Positions 43,347 to 55,235 of a stretch of 64,000 nt of DNA are shown piece after piece. Below the pieces are notes generated by a model that was given only the letters and a program-made list of their open reading frames with translations, did no database searches and was not told the origin of the DNA. The stretch comes from Daedaleopsis sinensis (lineage: Eukaryota; Basidiomycota; Agaricomycetes; Polyporales; Polyporaceae). Positions within the stretch are counted from its first letter, which is position 1. The number at the start of each line of letters is the position of its first letter. Made by a program: the position numbers and the translations under genes. The stretch is from the NCBI GenBank assembly GCA_033807695.1, contig CM066302.1, positions 4,154,001-4,218,000 of the forward strand, given 5' to 3'.

Positions 43347-46231
43347 ATGTCGGAAAAAGGCAGCATCGAGAAGATCGCGGCGGTGTCCACGGTGTCCGAC
43401 ACGGACGCGGAGAAGCCGAAGGTGACGCGCCAGGTCGCGTACGGCGGTGAGGAGACGCTGCCCCCGCCTCCAGACTTCAACGAGGCACAAGTGGCCGCGC
43501 TTTATCGCAAGATCGACCTGCGCCTCATGCCCATCCTCACGCTCATGTATCTGTGCTCGTTTTTGGACCGAGGGAATATTGGTGAGCTCACCCTTTGGCT
43601 GTTCTCGCGGCGCGCGCGCCGTGGGTGCGGGATGAGTTGCTGGGCGCCGGACAAGCGCGCTGACTTGTGGTGCGTAGGGAACGCGAAGTTGCAGGGACTG
43701 GTGACGCAATTGGACTTGACGGGAAACAAGTACAACATCGCACTGGTAAGCTTACAGCTGGTTTCGTTCGAAGGGAAACGTACTGATCGGTTTACAACGA
43801 TCTCGCGCAGACGATGTACTTCGTCGTATGTCTGCGTTCATCCATGCAGTAGGTACGCACTGACGTACCTCTACCCATCAGCCATATTGCCTGTTTGAAT
43901 GTCCAGCAAAGTGAGCCTCGTTCTGTTCGTACATATGACATGTCAACTGGTCGCTTACACGCTCCTCCAGCCTTGTCCTCAAGAAGTTCCGTCCGTCAAG
44001 ATGGTTGCCGGGCATCACAGTAAGCTCGACACATACTCACACGAACTTCTCGCTGAATGTCACCCTGTAGCTTGTCTGGGGGTTGATCATGTCGGTTTGC
44101 GGTTTGCCTCTATCTTGAATCTCGAACTGACGTTTACCGTCACCAGGACACTCATGGGCCTCGTCAAGAAGTAAGTTTCTCCCATAGTCACACTATTCTG
44201 CTCCTTAACGTCTGCACTCGTAGCTACCCACAGCTCGTCGGCACTCGTATATGTCTCGGTGTGGCGGAAGCCGGCCTCTTCCCTGGAGTCGTCTACTAGT
44301 CAGTCACATTGCGACCCTCTAGACTCCGTCGAGTAACCCTTCTTGCCACACAGTCTTTCGCTCTGGTACCCCCGCCACATGCTCCAGTATCGCGTCGGGA
44401 TATTCTTTGGAGGCGCGACGCTCGCAGGCGCGTTCTCCGGTCTGCTCGCATTCGGCATCTCGTTCATGTCGGGCACTGCGGGCCTCCTCGGCTGGTCGTG
44501 GATCTTCGTAAGTGCACCCCCAGGTCCAGGCCCCTCAACTCTACGCGCATGACTGACAGCCCCGCGTCAGATCATTGAGGGCATGCTTACCGTCGTCGTT
44601 GGCGCGATTTCGTTCTTCAGTGCGTCTGTTTCTCTGTCCACTTCGGAGCGCTTGAGGAGGAGTTGATCTGGCTGCAAATCCGCTATCTAGTCCTCGTCGA
44701 CTTCCCACACACGGCCGAGTTCCTCACGCCCGAGGAGCGCGCGTACGTCGTCTACCGCAAGAGTGAGAATCGTCTAGTCCTAGCCCGGACTATGCATTAC
44801 TATATGACCAGTGTGCCCTGTGCTGACAAACCTCCGTAGAGTACGACAACTCCTCCGTCGGCGAGGAGGAGCACTTCGAGATGCGGCACATCTGGGAGAC
44901 GCTGCTCGACTGGCAGATCTGGGCGCACATCCTCATCTACATGTCTGTCATCGCGCCCCGTACGTCCAAGTTCCCTTCCCGCTCCATCTCCGTTCTCGTC
45001 GCTGCCTGCTGACGTGCAATCTAACTATTCCGCACGCAGTATACGGCATCTCGCTCTTCCTTCCGTAAGTGCCATGCTTCCATATCTCTCCGTGCCCGGA
45101 CGAGCTTCTGATCGAATTGCGACTGTGCACCCGCCTGCAGGTCAATCATCAACGGGTAAGCCGCTTTTATTATCCTGCTTGCTGAATGTGCGCCGTTTCT
45201 GCGTCCTGGTTTGACTCGAGAGACGCGGAGAGAGAGGCAAGTTGCTGAGGAATGGAAGCGGACGCGGACGGTTGCGAGAGGAAAAGCACGCAGCGCTGAC
45301 TCGAGGACGTTCTTCGTTCGTTGCTCCGCAGGTTCGGATTCAGCACGCCGATCTCGCAGCTGCTCACGGTGCCGCCCTACGTGTTTGCGAGTGCGTATCG
45401 CTCTTTCTTTATCCCCCGCCCTTTCCCCTTGGCAGTTCCGTCACCAAGCCATCCTCCTCCGCCCCCCCTTCATTTTCCGACGAGCACATCATACTGACTC
45501 ATCCGTTCCCTCTCCTCGCACTCGCGCAGCGGCGACGCTCCTTGTCTGGGCGGTGTGGTCCGACCGGATCAAGAAGAGGTACCCGTTCGTGCTCGCCGGG
45601 CTGACGTTCATCCTCGTCGGCTTCGTCATCAACATCGCGCCTGCGCCCATCGGCGCCAAGTACTTTGGCACCTTCCTCATCGTCGCAGGCTCGTACGCCG
45701 GCTTCCCGGGTGTCGTCGCGTGGTCAGTGTTACCCTCTCCTCGCCCTCTTTCCCTCCCTGGACAAGTATTTTTCCCGCATGCGCCCTGCTTCTACGTCTT
45801 GCGCTCTCGATGTGTGCTGACGCGAACGGCTCCGCACAGGCTCGGAAACAACCTCGCGGGCCACTACAAGCGCGGCGTGGGCATGGCGCTGCACATCGGG
45901 ATCGGCAACTTCGGCGGCGCGATCGCGAGCAACATCTACCGCACGCAGGACGCCCCGCGCTACATTATCGGCCGTACGTATTCTCCCTCCCTTCGTGTCC
46001 CGCGAGTGCCCGTGTCTGGGGCTAACTAGCCTACTCTACATAGACGGGGTGGAGCTGATGTTCGTGGGTATCGGCTTCATCGCGCTCCCGATCACCGTCA
46101 TCGCGTACAAGCGCATCAACGCGCGGCGCGACGCGGCGGTGCGCGACGCGAACGAGAAGGGAATCACGTACACGCCCGAAGAGATCCGGAGGATGGGCGA
46201 CCGCGCGCCCGACTTCCGGTACACGCTCTGA
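43347..46231 (+). CDS. MFS transporter, anion:cation symporter (allantoate/nicotinate permease-like) family
   Basis: The gene has many short exons. Exon 1 (to 43581) encodes a charged N-terminus ending YRKIDLRLMPILTLMYLCSF then LDRGNIG, the hallmark first helix of this family (Dal5/Tna1 type). Later exons give NAKLQGL, PYCLFECPANLVLKKFRPSR and WLPGIT, the RICLGVAEAGLFPGVVYYLS block, FFGGATLAGAFSGLLAFGI and a large cytosolic loop (EFLTPEERAYVVYRK). The second six-helix half ends with GMALHIGIGNFGGAIASNIY and a polar tail. About 12 membrane helices are expected in the plasma membrane, importing a small organic anion with protons. The substrate cannot be read from sequence. Introns are about 50-120 bases. 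I saw no frame break in traced exons. Confidence 0.85.
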
Positions 46232-47753
46232 GCTGGTGAACCCAGTGGACAGCGAACGAGTACGATGGCTGTCGCACGGATGACGTTGGTACTCAGTGTT
46301 TTCTGTACATGTACTGTACGCTGGATGTTTGTAACGATAGAATTTTCCGCTTTGAACTGCCTCTCTGTAGACTGTGACTTTGAGAGCGCGTCATAGGTGA
46401 CGTGACACCGATCAGGTGCGTGTGACCGCTCGCGATGGTCGTGATTTCCTTGTTGGGCGCTTGTAGTCCCCGCCTTCAACTTGGTTATCCCCACCGTCAT
46501 CCGGATTCCGAGTCCTCTGTCGACAATTGGATGTCTTCTATCCTCCAACAGGCAAAGATTGCTCACCACCAAGCTGGGACATGCCGGCTTTGGCGTGGAG
46601 GTGTTGGTGTTCATGTAACCGAAGATTCACGGTGGACCCCTACAAGTTATAGCAAGATGGGCTGGGAACAGATTATCTGAGAACAACCTTGTAAGCTGTA
46701 AGCTTCCAGCATTACTTATGAAGGCTGAAGGATAGCTCATCACTGTCTACAGCAGCAACTGCTTCAGATCTCATATGTGCGCGTCGGCGCTGTACCGGTG
46801 TACTGTAGGACCATTACCACCTCTGTTTATCCATCTCTGACCTCTCTGACCACTCTCTCCCTGTAGAGGTGGTTCTCGTCTCCAACGAAGAGTCGAGAAC
46901 CCTCGTTCTGCAAGGTCTCGCAAACAGCAAAAGTACCCTTCTAATCTGGGTTTGAGCGCTCAGAAATGGTGTACTTGAACGGCGCCCAGCGGTACATGAT
47001 CTCTACCGCCTCCAATTGTCGCTTTCTGACCTTGCATCCCCGGAGGTATTAAAGACAAAACGGCTCAAGCAGACTCGGTCACGAGCACGGGACATCCGGC
47101 ACGCCCGGATGGTCGAGCGACGCTGACGCGCATGCGCATGGCTACATGGCTTCGCGAGCTTCTGATCTCCGAGTCCATACATCCCCCCGCCTTCGCCTTC
47201 CGCCGCCGCCCCGCCGACGTGCCTCTACACCCGCTGTATCCTGTCTACGCGAATCCTGAAAAAGCCTCCTCGCGCGCGATTCTGCGTCCGTTCTGGAAAT
47301 GTCTTCGCCGTGACTGTGCGCATGCTTGAGACGTCGGCGGCTTCCAGCACCGTCCATTGGCAGCCCGTCTGAAGCACCGCGCTGCCGCTCAAGCTTCCCG
47401 CCGGCCCAATAAGGCGACGTCGCGCAGCCTAGCGAAGCGGACGCGCGGTCACCTGAGGGCCCCCTATGCGCTTCTGCGCGCAACAGGCTATTTCGGTGGA
47501 CAAGATGAAGCTTCCCTCTGCCGTATGTGCGAAGGCCGCCTTTCTCATCTCCTTGTGCTCGTCGGCCTTCTGACTTGCTTCACTGCTGCCTAGGGCTGTT
47601 GTGTGCTCTGCCTGACGTGCACGAATTCATTGCGGGCGTTGTGCGGATCGCTACCAGTACTCGCTCTGGCCATTGGGTGCCGCGGCCGCGGTAGCGTGAA
47701 CATCTCTCCCCGTCTGTTTGGGACCCGTGCAAATTGGGATCGAAATGTAGAAG
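46232..47753. other. Intergenic region between the MFS gene and GH92 copy 2
   Basis: Only short ORFs, mostly Arg/Ser-rich shadows. Holds the GH92 copy 2 promoter. Confidence 0.5.
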
Positions 47754-47760
47754 TATAAAG
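47754..47760 (+). promoter_or_regulatory. TATA-like element of GH92 copy 2
   Basis: TATAAAG lies 47 bases upstream of the ATG at 47807. Confidence 0.5.
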
Positions 47761-47806
47761 GAGCTCATGCGATGAGCCTGGGCTACCCATTCGCTGCGAG
47801 GCAAGG

Positions 47807-50800
47807 ATGGTGCGCTCTCTGCCGTGGCTCACCGCCTTTGTGGGCTTTGCTGCGCTCTCGACATCGTCCTCGTCTGCTGCTAAGCCGACTAAAGGCAGGC
47901 GTGCTGACGTTCCTATCCCCGATCCCGCTAGCCGCGTCAACCTCTTCATTGGCACCCTAGGCACGGGCCATGGACATGTTTTCCCCGGTGAGGAGCAACC
48001 GCTAGCAGGAAATGCTGCTGCGTACTGAACTGTCCGGGTTACAGGTGTGACCCTCCCGCACGGCATGGTCAAGGTCGGGATGGACACGGACTCGCCTGAC
48101 AATGTGAGCACGCGGCGTGTAGTTTCTCCATAAAGCGGTCCTTGCTGAGTGTTGGGTAGCATGCGGGCTATGACTCCGACCCGAACTTCTCAGCTACCGG
48201 CTTCTCCCAGCTGCATGATGACGGAACGGGAGGTGTAAGTCACCACCTGTCCTATAGAACGATTGATACAGAGCCTATCTCATCGCACCTCCTCAAAGTC
48301 TGTGCCTCTGTCTCTCTTCAAGATATGGCCGTTTGCCTCCTGCGGAGATGGCGACAACAATCGTTTCGAAGTCTGTCCGACAGATATTAACTCACGAAAG
48401 GTCAAGCGCAAGATTCTCGCAGATGGTACGTCTCTGGTTGCGACACTCTATCCTGTGCGCAGAGACCATGTGGTTTCTGAAGACACGTCCCCCGTTCTGA
48501 ACAGGTCGTCCCGACGACGTCGCCGAACCGGGATACTTCGCCTCGAACCTGGTGAGAGCCCCCTCCTTCTCCATGACGTCACCACATCTTCTCATGCTGG
48601 GAACCTGCACCCGGTGATAAGTCCACGGACATCCGTGTCGAGCTCACCGCGACGCGCCGCGCGGCTCTGCACAGGTGAGCGGTCACGGGTCCAACCTTCG
48701 CAGTTCCGCGCCCGCTCAACAAGACATGCAACACAAGGTACACCTTCCCGGCGGACGCGTCGATCCCCCGGCTCGTCATCGACGTCACCAACGACGGCCA
48801 GCAGAGCAACTCCCTCCCGACCGTGCACATCGACCCGGACACCGCCCGCGTCACAGGTGCGCTCGCCCACTCTGCCTCGTGCGCTTGTCAACTCTGTATG
48901 TGCTCGCGCTCACATTGCAACGTTCGATGTTTCCAGCCGGTGCGACGTTCGCCGCGAGCTTCGGGCCGGGCCAGTTCCGCGCGTATACCTGCGTCGACTT
49001 TTGCGGGGCCGGCTTCGACCTCGGTAAGCCGACAGAGTTCGGAACGTACATCGGCAACTCGCCCATCCGGGGCCTCGTCGACAGCCTGCAGCTCTACACC
49101 GGGTACCGCAGCGAGATCGGCGCGCTCCTCGGATTCGCCCAGAACGGGGGCGGGGCGACGACGGTCGTGGCCCGCGTCGGCGTGTCGTTCATCTCGTCGG
49201 ACAAGGCATGCCAAAACGCGGAGGAGGAGATCCCCGATTTTGATTTTGAGGGGGTGAGGGGCGCCGCGCGCGCAGAGTGGAACGAGCTGCTCGGGCGCAT
49301 TCAGGTCGAGACGGAGGGCGTAGACGAGGACACGGTCGAGCTGTTCTACAGCTCGCTGTATCGGACGCACATCTCTCCTGCAGACTGTGAGTGGTCGAAC
49401 GTTCGCTCTCTCCGATGCCCTCAGCTCACTCGACCATGCGTAGATTCGGGCGAGAACCCGCTTTGGGACTCTGACGAGCCGTACTATGACTCGTTCTACT
49501 GCAACGTGAGTCAGTCGTTTATATAGCTGCACGATCACGCGTTGACGTACCATTCACGTGCAGTGGGACACGTTCCGCACGTTATACCCGCTCATGTCTC
49601 TGCACGATCCGGAGAACTTCGCGCGCATCGTGCGTGGGATGATCAACATCCAGCAGCACGAAGGTTGGCTCCCCGAGTGCCGCGGTGCGACCGCTCAGCA
49701 ATGGATCCAGGGTGGCAGTGGTGCGTGTGCCCCCAGACCGAAGCTCTATGCTATGGGCTGGTCGAAGTTGACACCGCTCGCGTACGCATATCAGACGGTG
49801 ACCCGATCCTCGGAGAGTTCTTCGTCAAGTAAGCATATGCATATGCCTACCCCACTCGCATCTGCATCCTAACCACGACTCTCTCTCCGCAGATTCGCCG
49901 AGCACGCCGCCGCGCTCAACGTCTCCGCGGACGCGCTCTACGCCGCGCTCGTCGCCGACGCCGAGCACCAGCCTCCCGACTTCAACCTGCAGGGCCGCCA
50001 GGCGGACATATACAACGCACTCGGGTACGTCCCGCAGGATGTGATCGAGCCCGGGGGCGCGAACACGAAGCAGGTCTCGCGCACGCTCGAGTACGCGTTC
50101 GGCGACTTTGCGATTGCGCAGGTCGCGCGGCTGCTCAATAAGAGCGCGGATGCGGACAAGTACGCGCGGCGGGCGGGCAACTTCGTGAACGTGTGGAATC
50201 CAGACGTCGTCGCGCCGGATGACACGCAGGTCGTCGGGATGATGCAGGTGCGTCGCTTGTGCCAGTGGTTGTGGCAGTCGTGGTCGTGGGAGGTCATGCT
50301 TACGGGGATGCCTCAGCCGCGATTCAAGAACGGGACGTTTGGGTTCACGGACCCGCGGCATTGTAGCGTGAATGACCCCACGGAAGCGACCTGCTTCCTG
50401 TTCAACACTAACTCGGACGGCTTCTACGAGTCGTCACCTGTCGTCGTACGTATCTGGCTTTCCTTGGATGCGATGTTATCATGCTGATGCACCGTCGACT
50501 ATAGTATTCTCAGGTATAACGAACCCCAAAACTTCATTCAACGATATGAAACTGACACCGTTATTGAATTGCGTGCAGTTTGTCCCCCAAGACACTGCGA
50601 AGCTGATCGAACTGCAAGGTGGACCCAACAAGTTCATCGAACGTCTGGACTTTATCTTCGACAAGGTACGGGACCTTGACATACAGGTATATAGCCGGAC
50701 TGACTACTGCCATATATACTTCAGAACTATTTCGACTCAACGGACGAGCCCTCGCAACAAATTCCGTTCATGTACCACTACGCCAACGCACCCGGTCGCA

Positions 50801-51309
50801 GCACCCAGCGCTCCCGCCAGGTGATCGCAGAGTTCTACAACACCACCACGAACGGCTTACCCGGCAACGACGGTATGTCCAGGCTCGCCCATGAACGACT
50901 TCCCGATCCCCCAATCTGACACATCCTAACCACACCCCTAGACTCGGGCGCGATGGGCAGCTACGTCGCGTTCTACCTCGCCGGGCTCTACCCGGTCCCC
51001 GCGACGCGGCAGTACCTGCTCTCCTCGCCCTACTTCCCCTCCATCGCGTTCTTCAACCCCGTCTTCAACACGACGACCACCATCCGCGCGACGAACTTCG
51101 CGGGCAACCCGCCCAATGGCACGGGCGGCACGGTGTTCGTGCGGAACGTGACGATCGACGGCGTGCCCGCGCCGTCGAGCTGCTTCTTGGAGTGGGACGT
51201 GTTCGAGCGCGGGGCGACGGTCGAGCTGGTGCTGACGGACGATTTGGACGTGCCGTGTGCGGGCGCGCTGCCGCCGTCGTTGTCGACTGGCGGGTTCGGC
51301 TCGGTGTAG
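47807..51309 (+). CDS. GH92 alpha-1,2-mannosidase, secreted (copy 2)
   Basis: Exons start 47807-47987, 48045-48103 and 48160-48234, with more than ten further exons to 51309. The N-terminus (MVRSLPWLTAFVGFAALS) is signal-peptide-like. Then come RVNLFIGTLGTGHGHVFPG, LPHGMVKVGMDTDSPDN, GFSQLHDDGTGG and GYFASNL. An intron at about 48675-48737 restores ALHRYTFP. The central exon carries FGPGQFRAYTCVDF and VGVSFISSDKACQNAEEEIP, and the catalytic half has NNIQQHEGW-type and GNDDSGAMGSYV motifs, ending PPSLSTGGFGSV. It is an exo-acting alpha-mannosidase for mannoproteins or high-mannose N-glycans, calcium-dependent as a family property. It is paralogous to the gene at 33571-37389, in opposite orientation, with a largely conserved exon plan. 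Confidence 0.88.
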
Positions 51310-51565
51310 GTCTCTTGAACGCTTGGGCTCTGAGACTCGAGGATCAACGTTGTATGGTTTTCTGGTACACCAGTGGTGGTGCCCGAGAAGGAAGGATACA
51401 AATTTGCGAACTTGTACGCTGTGACGATTAACAGAGCTGGGCACATACACAATTATCTATCAAACATGGGTACTCTAGCTACAGTCCGGAGTGTGTGGAA
51501 TACACATGCAAAGCGCAACAAAAACAACAACGGTGTCCAGTCCCCATCCTCAGCACACCATCAAA

Positions 51566-53280
51566 TCAAATCAACCTGACCTCGGATGCACACATTGTGA
51601 CGTGCTCCAGTCCCGTCGGGGTGGCCAGCCCACCCCCGTCCAGAGCCTCCCACTGGCAGTCGACGCGGCCGAAGCACTCCGTCTGCGCCTCGAGCCAGTC
51701 CCACAGCGTCTCCTGTGCGCACCGCTCGACGACGCTCGGGGGCACCTGCCCGACGCGCGCCCACGGAACGAGCAGCTGTGATTCGGAACGTCCGAGTCAG
51801 CCACGAATGTCCCCGTCCCGGCCCCGACTCACCGGGGATACTGATACTGGGGAGGAGGAGGAGCGGTAAGTACCTTTCCGTTCAGACGTTCCGCCGCCGG
51901 AGACGTCGCCGCGAAGAGCGGCGTCAGCACGCCTTTCGAGACTGGGTGCGAGAGCATGTCCTGCACGCGGGGAAAGTGGCCGGCCAGTCAGTCAGTCGTG
52001 TCCGTGTCTCAGTCAGATGTATCCGGTGCGTATGCGAGGTGTGTACGAGAGGACGCACCCACAGCGACGCCACGACGCCTTTCGCGTGCCGTGTTAGGCC
52101 CGTGTGCACGTTCCCCGGGTCAACCGCTATCGACACAAGCCCCTGCTCGCCATACTGCTCCGCGAGCTCAAGCGCGAACAGCAGCGCGCCCTGCATTCAA
52201 GTGGTGCCAGCAGAAGTCAGCGCGCGAGTCGACCGGCGATGCCCGTGGGCACTGTGAGGTGAGCGAACGATGCAGCGAAGAGTGACACGCACGAGCTTCG
52301 ACTGCCGGTACAGCTGCGCAGGGCTGCACCGCCGCCTTACGGGTCCGTCCATGAGCGCGGTGTAGTCGACGCGCGCCGCGGCGCGCACGGGCGCCGTGTA
52401 GCTGAGCACGCGCACTTTCTGCCCGGATGCCTTCGCGGTGGCGAGGAGGACGGGGAGGAGGAGCGCGGTGAGGAAGAAGTGGCCGAGGACGTGCACTGCG
52501 AACTGGAGGTCGTAGCGCTGCCGGCTGAGGAGCGCGAGCGGGGGCGCCATGAGCCCGCTGCCAGTGTGGCCCGTGCCAGTGGGTGACGCGTACGAGCGGC
52601 CGTTCAAGTTCGCAGGAGAGGTTAGCTAGCGTTCTCATGTGCACGAGGGGGTGGGCGGGCTCGGGGAGTATGCGTGGATGCACTTACGCGTTGTTGATGA
52701 GGACGTGCAAGGTGCGCTCCTTGCTGAGTCCCTCGCGCTCTGTCAGCGTCGGTACCGGTCGCGGGAAGCGCAGATGGGCAGTGGGAAGCGTAGGCACACC
52801 TTAGGAACTCGCGTGCGGCCGCGCGCACCGAGTGCAGGTCAGACAGGTCCAAGTGCAGGACGTGAATCGCCTCCGACACCCGCCTCAGCTCGTCCGCCGC
52901 CTGTCTCCCCCGCTCGTAATCTCGGCTCGTGATATACACGCGCGCGTTGCGCGCGAGGAGGACCTGTGTACGACCCAGCATCGGAGTCAGACGTGTGCTC
53001 GATACGAGGTATCTGCAGTCGCGCATTCGCGCATGTGCGATTCCGAGTCCACAGAGCAGACATGTGCAGTACCTTGGCGGTCTCGAATCCTGGCGGAGAG
53101 AGTTCTGTCAGATAGTACTATGCACGAAGTAGACTCAACCGTGACGTCGGCGACAGTGCACGCACCCAGTCCAGAAGTCCCGCCTGTGATGAGGAACACC
53201 TTCCCGCTCTGGTCAGGGACGTCGTCCACCGACCACTCCGGGCGCGGCGGGAAGTATTGGCTCCACGCAGCTGCGGCCAT
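51566..53280 (-). CDS. Short-chain dehydrogenase/reductase (SDR)
   Basis: A multi-exon minus-strand gene from ATG at 53280 (MAAAAWSQYFPPRPEWSVDD). Classical SDR signatures are present: TGGTSGLG at the dinucleotide-binding fold, split by an intron just before FETAK; ARVYITSRDYERGRQAADEL; an Asp after LHLDLSDL; HVLINNAG (NNAG motif); VRVLSYTAP in the Ser position; and YRQSK as the catalytic Tyr-x-x-x-Lys. SIAVDPGNVHTGLT follows. The fold and order match the retinol-dehydrogenase/WWOX-like fungal subgroup. It is an NAD(P)-dependent oxidoreductase with unknown substrate. The last exon runs to TGA at 51566 (reading CASEVRLI). No break was found. Confidence 0.78.
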
Positions 53281-55050
53281 GAGTGTGTAGCACGACCTCC
53301 TGCTCTCCCCGGCAACCTGTTTGAATTCCGCTGAATAGTACCTTGGCTGGCAGAACGTGCGCATCCAGGCGTCAGGACGGAGCTCGGAGAGAGCTCGGGA
53401 GACCTCACCTGACCAGCGGGGTGAGGAGGCGAGTCGGCGTGACCCGGCGAGGAACGCGAAGGACGAGGAAGGACAGGGGAGGGGAGGGGAAGGAGAAGGA
53501 GAGGAGAGGAACACACACCACTGGCACCGTCCATCGTACCACCACGTCTTCTATCTTCTATCTTCTATCATCTCCCACTCGCCCGCGCACGCACACACGG
53601 ACATCCTCATTATCGCGTCGCCGCGAGCCCGCGCGGCGAGCCCAAACCGCGCTCAGAAACATCGGGCGGCTGGTGCTGGTGCTGACACTCGCACTCGCAC
53701 TCGTACTCGTACCGGCTGCTGGCACAGGTTCGCCGCGTCTTCGCATTCGCGCCCGGAGAGAGGGGCCGACCCCATACGTCCTAGTGGAAATGGCCCACAG
53801 CGTCCCCGGACAGAGCCGAGAATGTGTGTGCATGGGTGGTCGGCGGCCTCGGGGCGAGCTAGAAGATCGGCCGTTCCGTAAGGCGTAGCCTTTGAGTTTC
53901 ACTACTTGGCACTAGCAGCAGAGGTTTGATGCTCATTTCCGAGCGCGAGTCCGGCAGCGGCCATCGATGGCCTCGGTGGACACCTTTGCTGCTTGCACAC
54001 CTGGGAGTAAAGAGCCATCAGTAAATATTAAATGCATAGGTGAACACTACTACATACCTGCTCCCTGACATCACATGGTGTGCAGGATCAAAGAGATGTT
54101 GACATGGACCGTTGACGGTGAGACTAGTTAGCCTTAGCCTTGATTAAGTGTGCGAGCGTTTGAGCCTACCTCGTTGACGTTACTTACGGAGTTAAGTACG
54201 TATCCAAGTCGCGCCGGGGAGGCTGCCGCAGGACGATCCTATCACAATCAGCGCTCACTTGAAGTCGGGCGACGATGTGTGCGATGGAGCCTGGGTGTGT
54301 GTGCATGAATGCCCTAGTAGTAGTGGGGTGCGTGGACGTGGACTCAGCATGCCAGTGGTCATACGGGTTGTAGTACTGTGAACATATCGCGAGTGAGTGG
54401 ACAGCCTGAGAACGAGGCGGCGACCGACGTACATGACGGCGAGGCATCGAGCCTGAGACCTATAGCTAGCTAGACCCTGGCAGCGATGCAAAAGGGTCGT
54501 GCGCACTGGGTCCTCCCTGGCAAGTACTGGAAAGCACCGCGAGCGGCTGCCCGCGTACTCAACCAACCGACGACGCGAACGAAGACAGACATGGTATTCA
54601 TAGCACGAAAGAGCAGGGAAACGCGAACACGGAAGGCGATATATGTACAAACTGCACGTACGCAAACTGGGCCCGGCGGCCGCGGCGGCAGACAAGGCGG
54701 ATGGGATACTTATACTATATACAATACACAGTACACTGCGCGCACGGACCGTACGGACCAAGGGGACGCAGGGGACGCAGACTCGGCATGGGACCCGGGG
54801 CGGATACTGTGGATGCGAATGCACCTGGCAGTGGAAGTGGACGGGGACGGGGGCGGGGCGGATGGGGACGTACGTGGACGGATGGTGGGCAGAGCAGAGC
54901 AAGGCGACGGGGAGATGGAGAGGGAGATGGAGAGGGAGAGGGAGAGGGGCGTAAACAGCAGACAGAGAGGAAGGAGGCAATCAACCACCGAAAGCAGGAA
55001 CAAACTGCGACCAGAGACGGAAACACAGACAGCGACAGAGACAGAAACAC

Positions 55051-55081
<31 letters not shown>

Positions 55082-55235
55082 ATATCAGCAGGCCGTGCAC
55101 GCAGCGTCCGCACGCGCCCATTTTCCATGAGAGGAAGAGCCCTCGGCGGCGGACGCACCTCCCCCATGCCCCATGCCCCATGCCCCATGCATCGCCCATC
55201 GTCCCCCACCCCCGCTCCCATCCGCACGCGCACGC
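53281..55235. other. Intergenic and probable 3' UTR of the zinc-cluster gene
   Basis: No supported gene. An ACAGAG-type purine microsatellite lies at about 55018-55082. Overlapping long frames here are low-complexity readings of simple sequence. Confidence 0.45.
55018..55082 (+). repeat. ACAGAG/ACAGAC microsatellite
   Basis: Imperfect tandem hexamers, seen as GACAGAGACAGAG units, located downstream of the zinc-cluster gene stop on the minus strand. Confidence 0.75.

Noticed and set aside
43599..43678. Intron retention or frame break after exon 1 of the MFS gene
   Set aside because: The GTGAGC donor and a TAG acceptor remove it and restore the family sequence NAKLQGL.
48675..48737. Apparent frameshift in GH92 copy 2 after ALHR
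   Set aside because: Using the later acceptor (ending ACACAAG) gives ALHRYTFP in frame. GH92 copy 1 has an equivalent intron at the same place.
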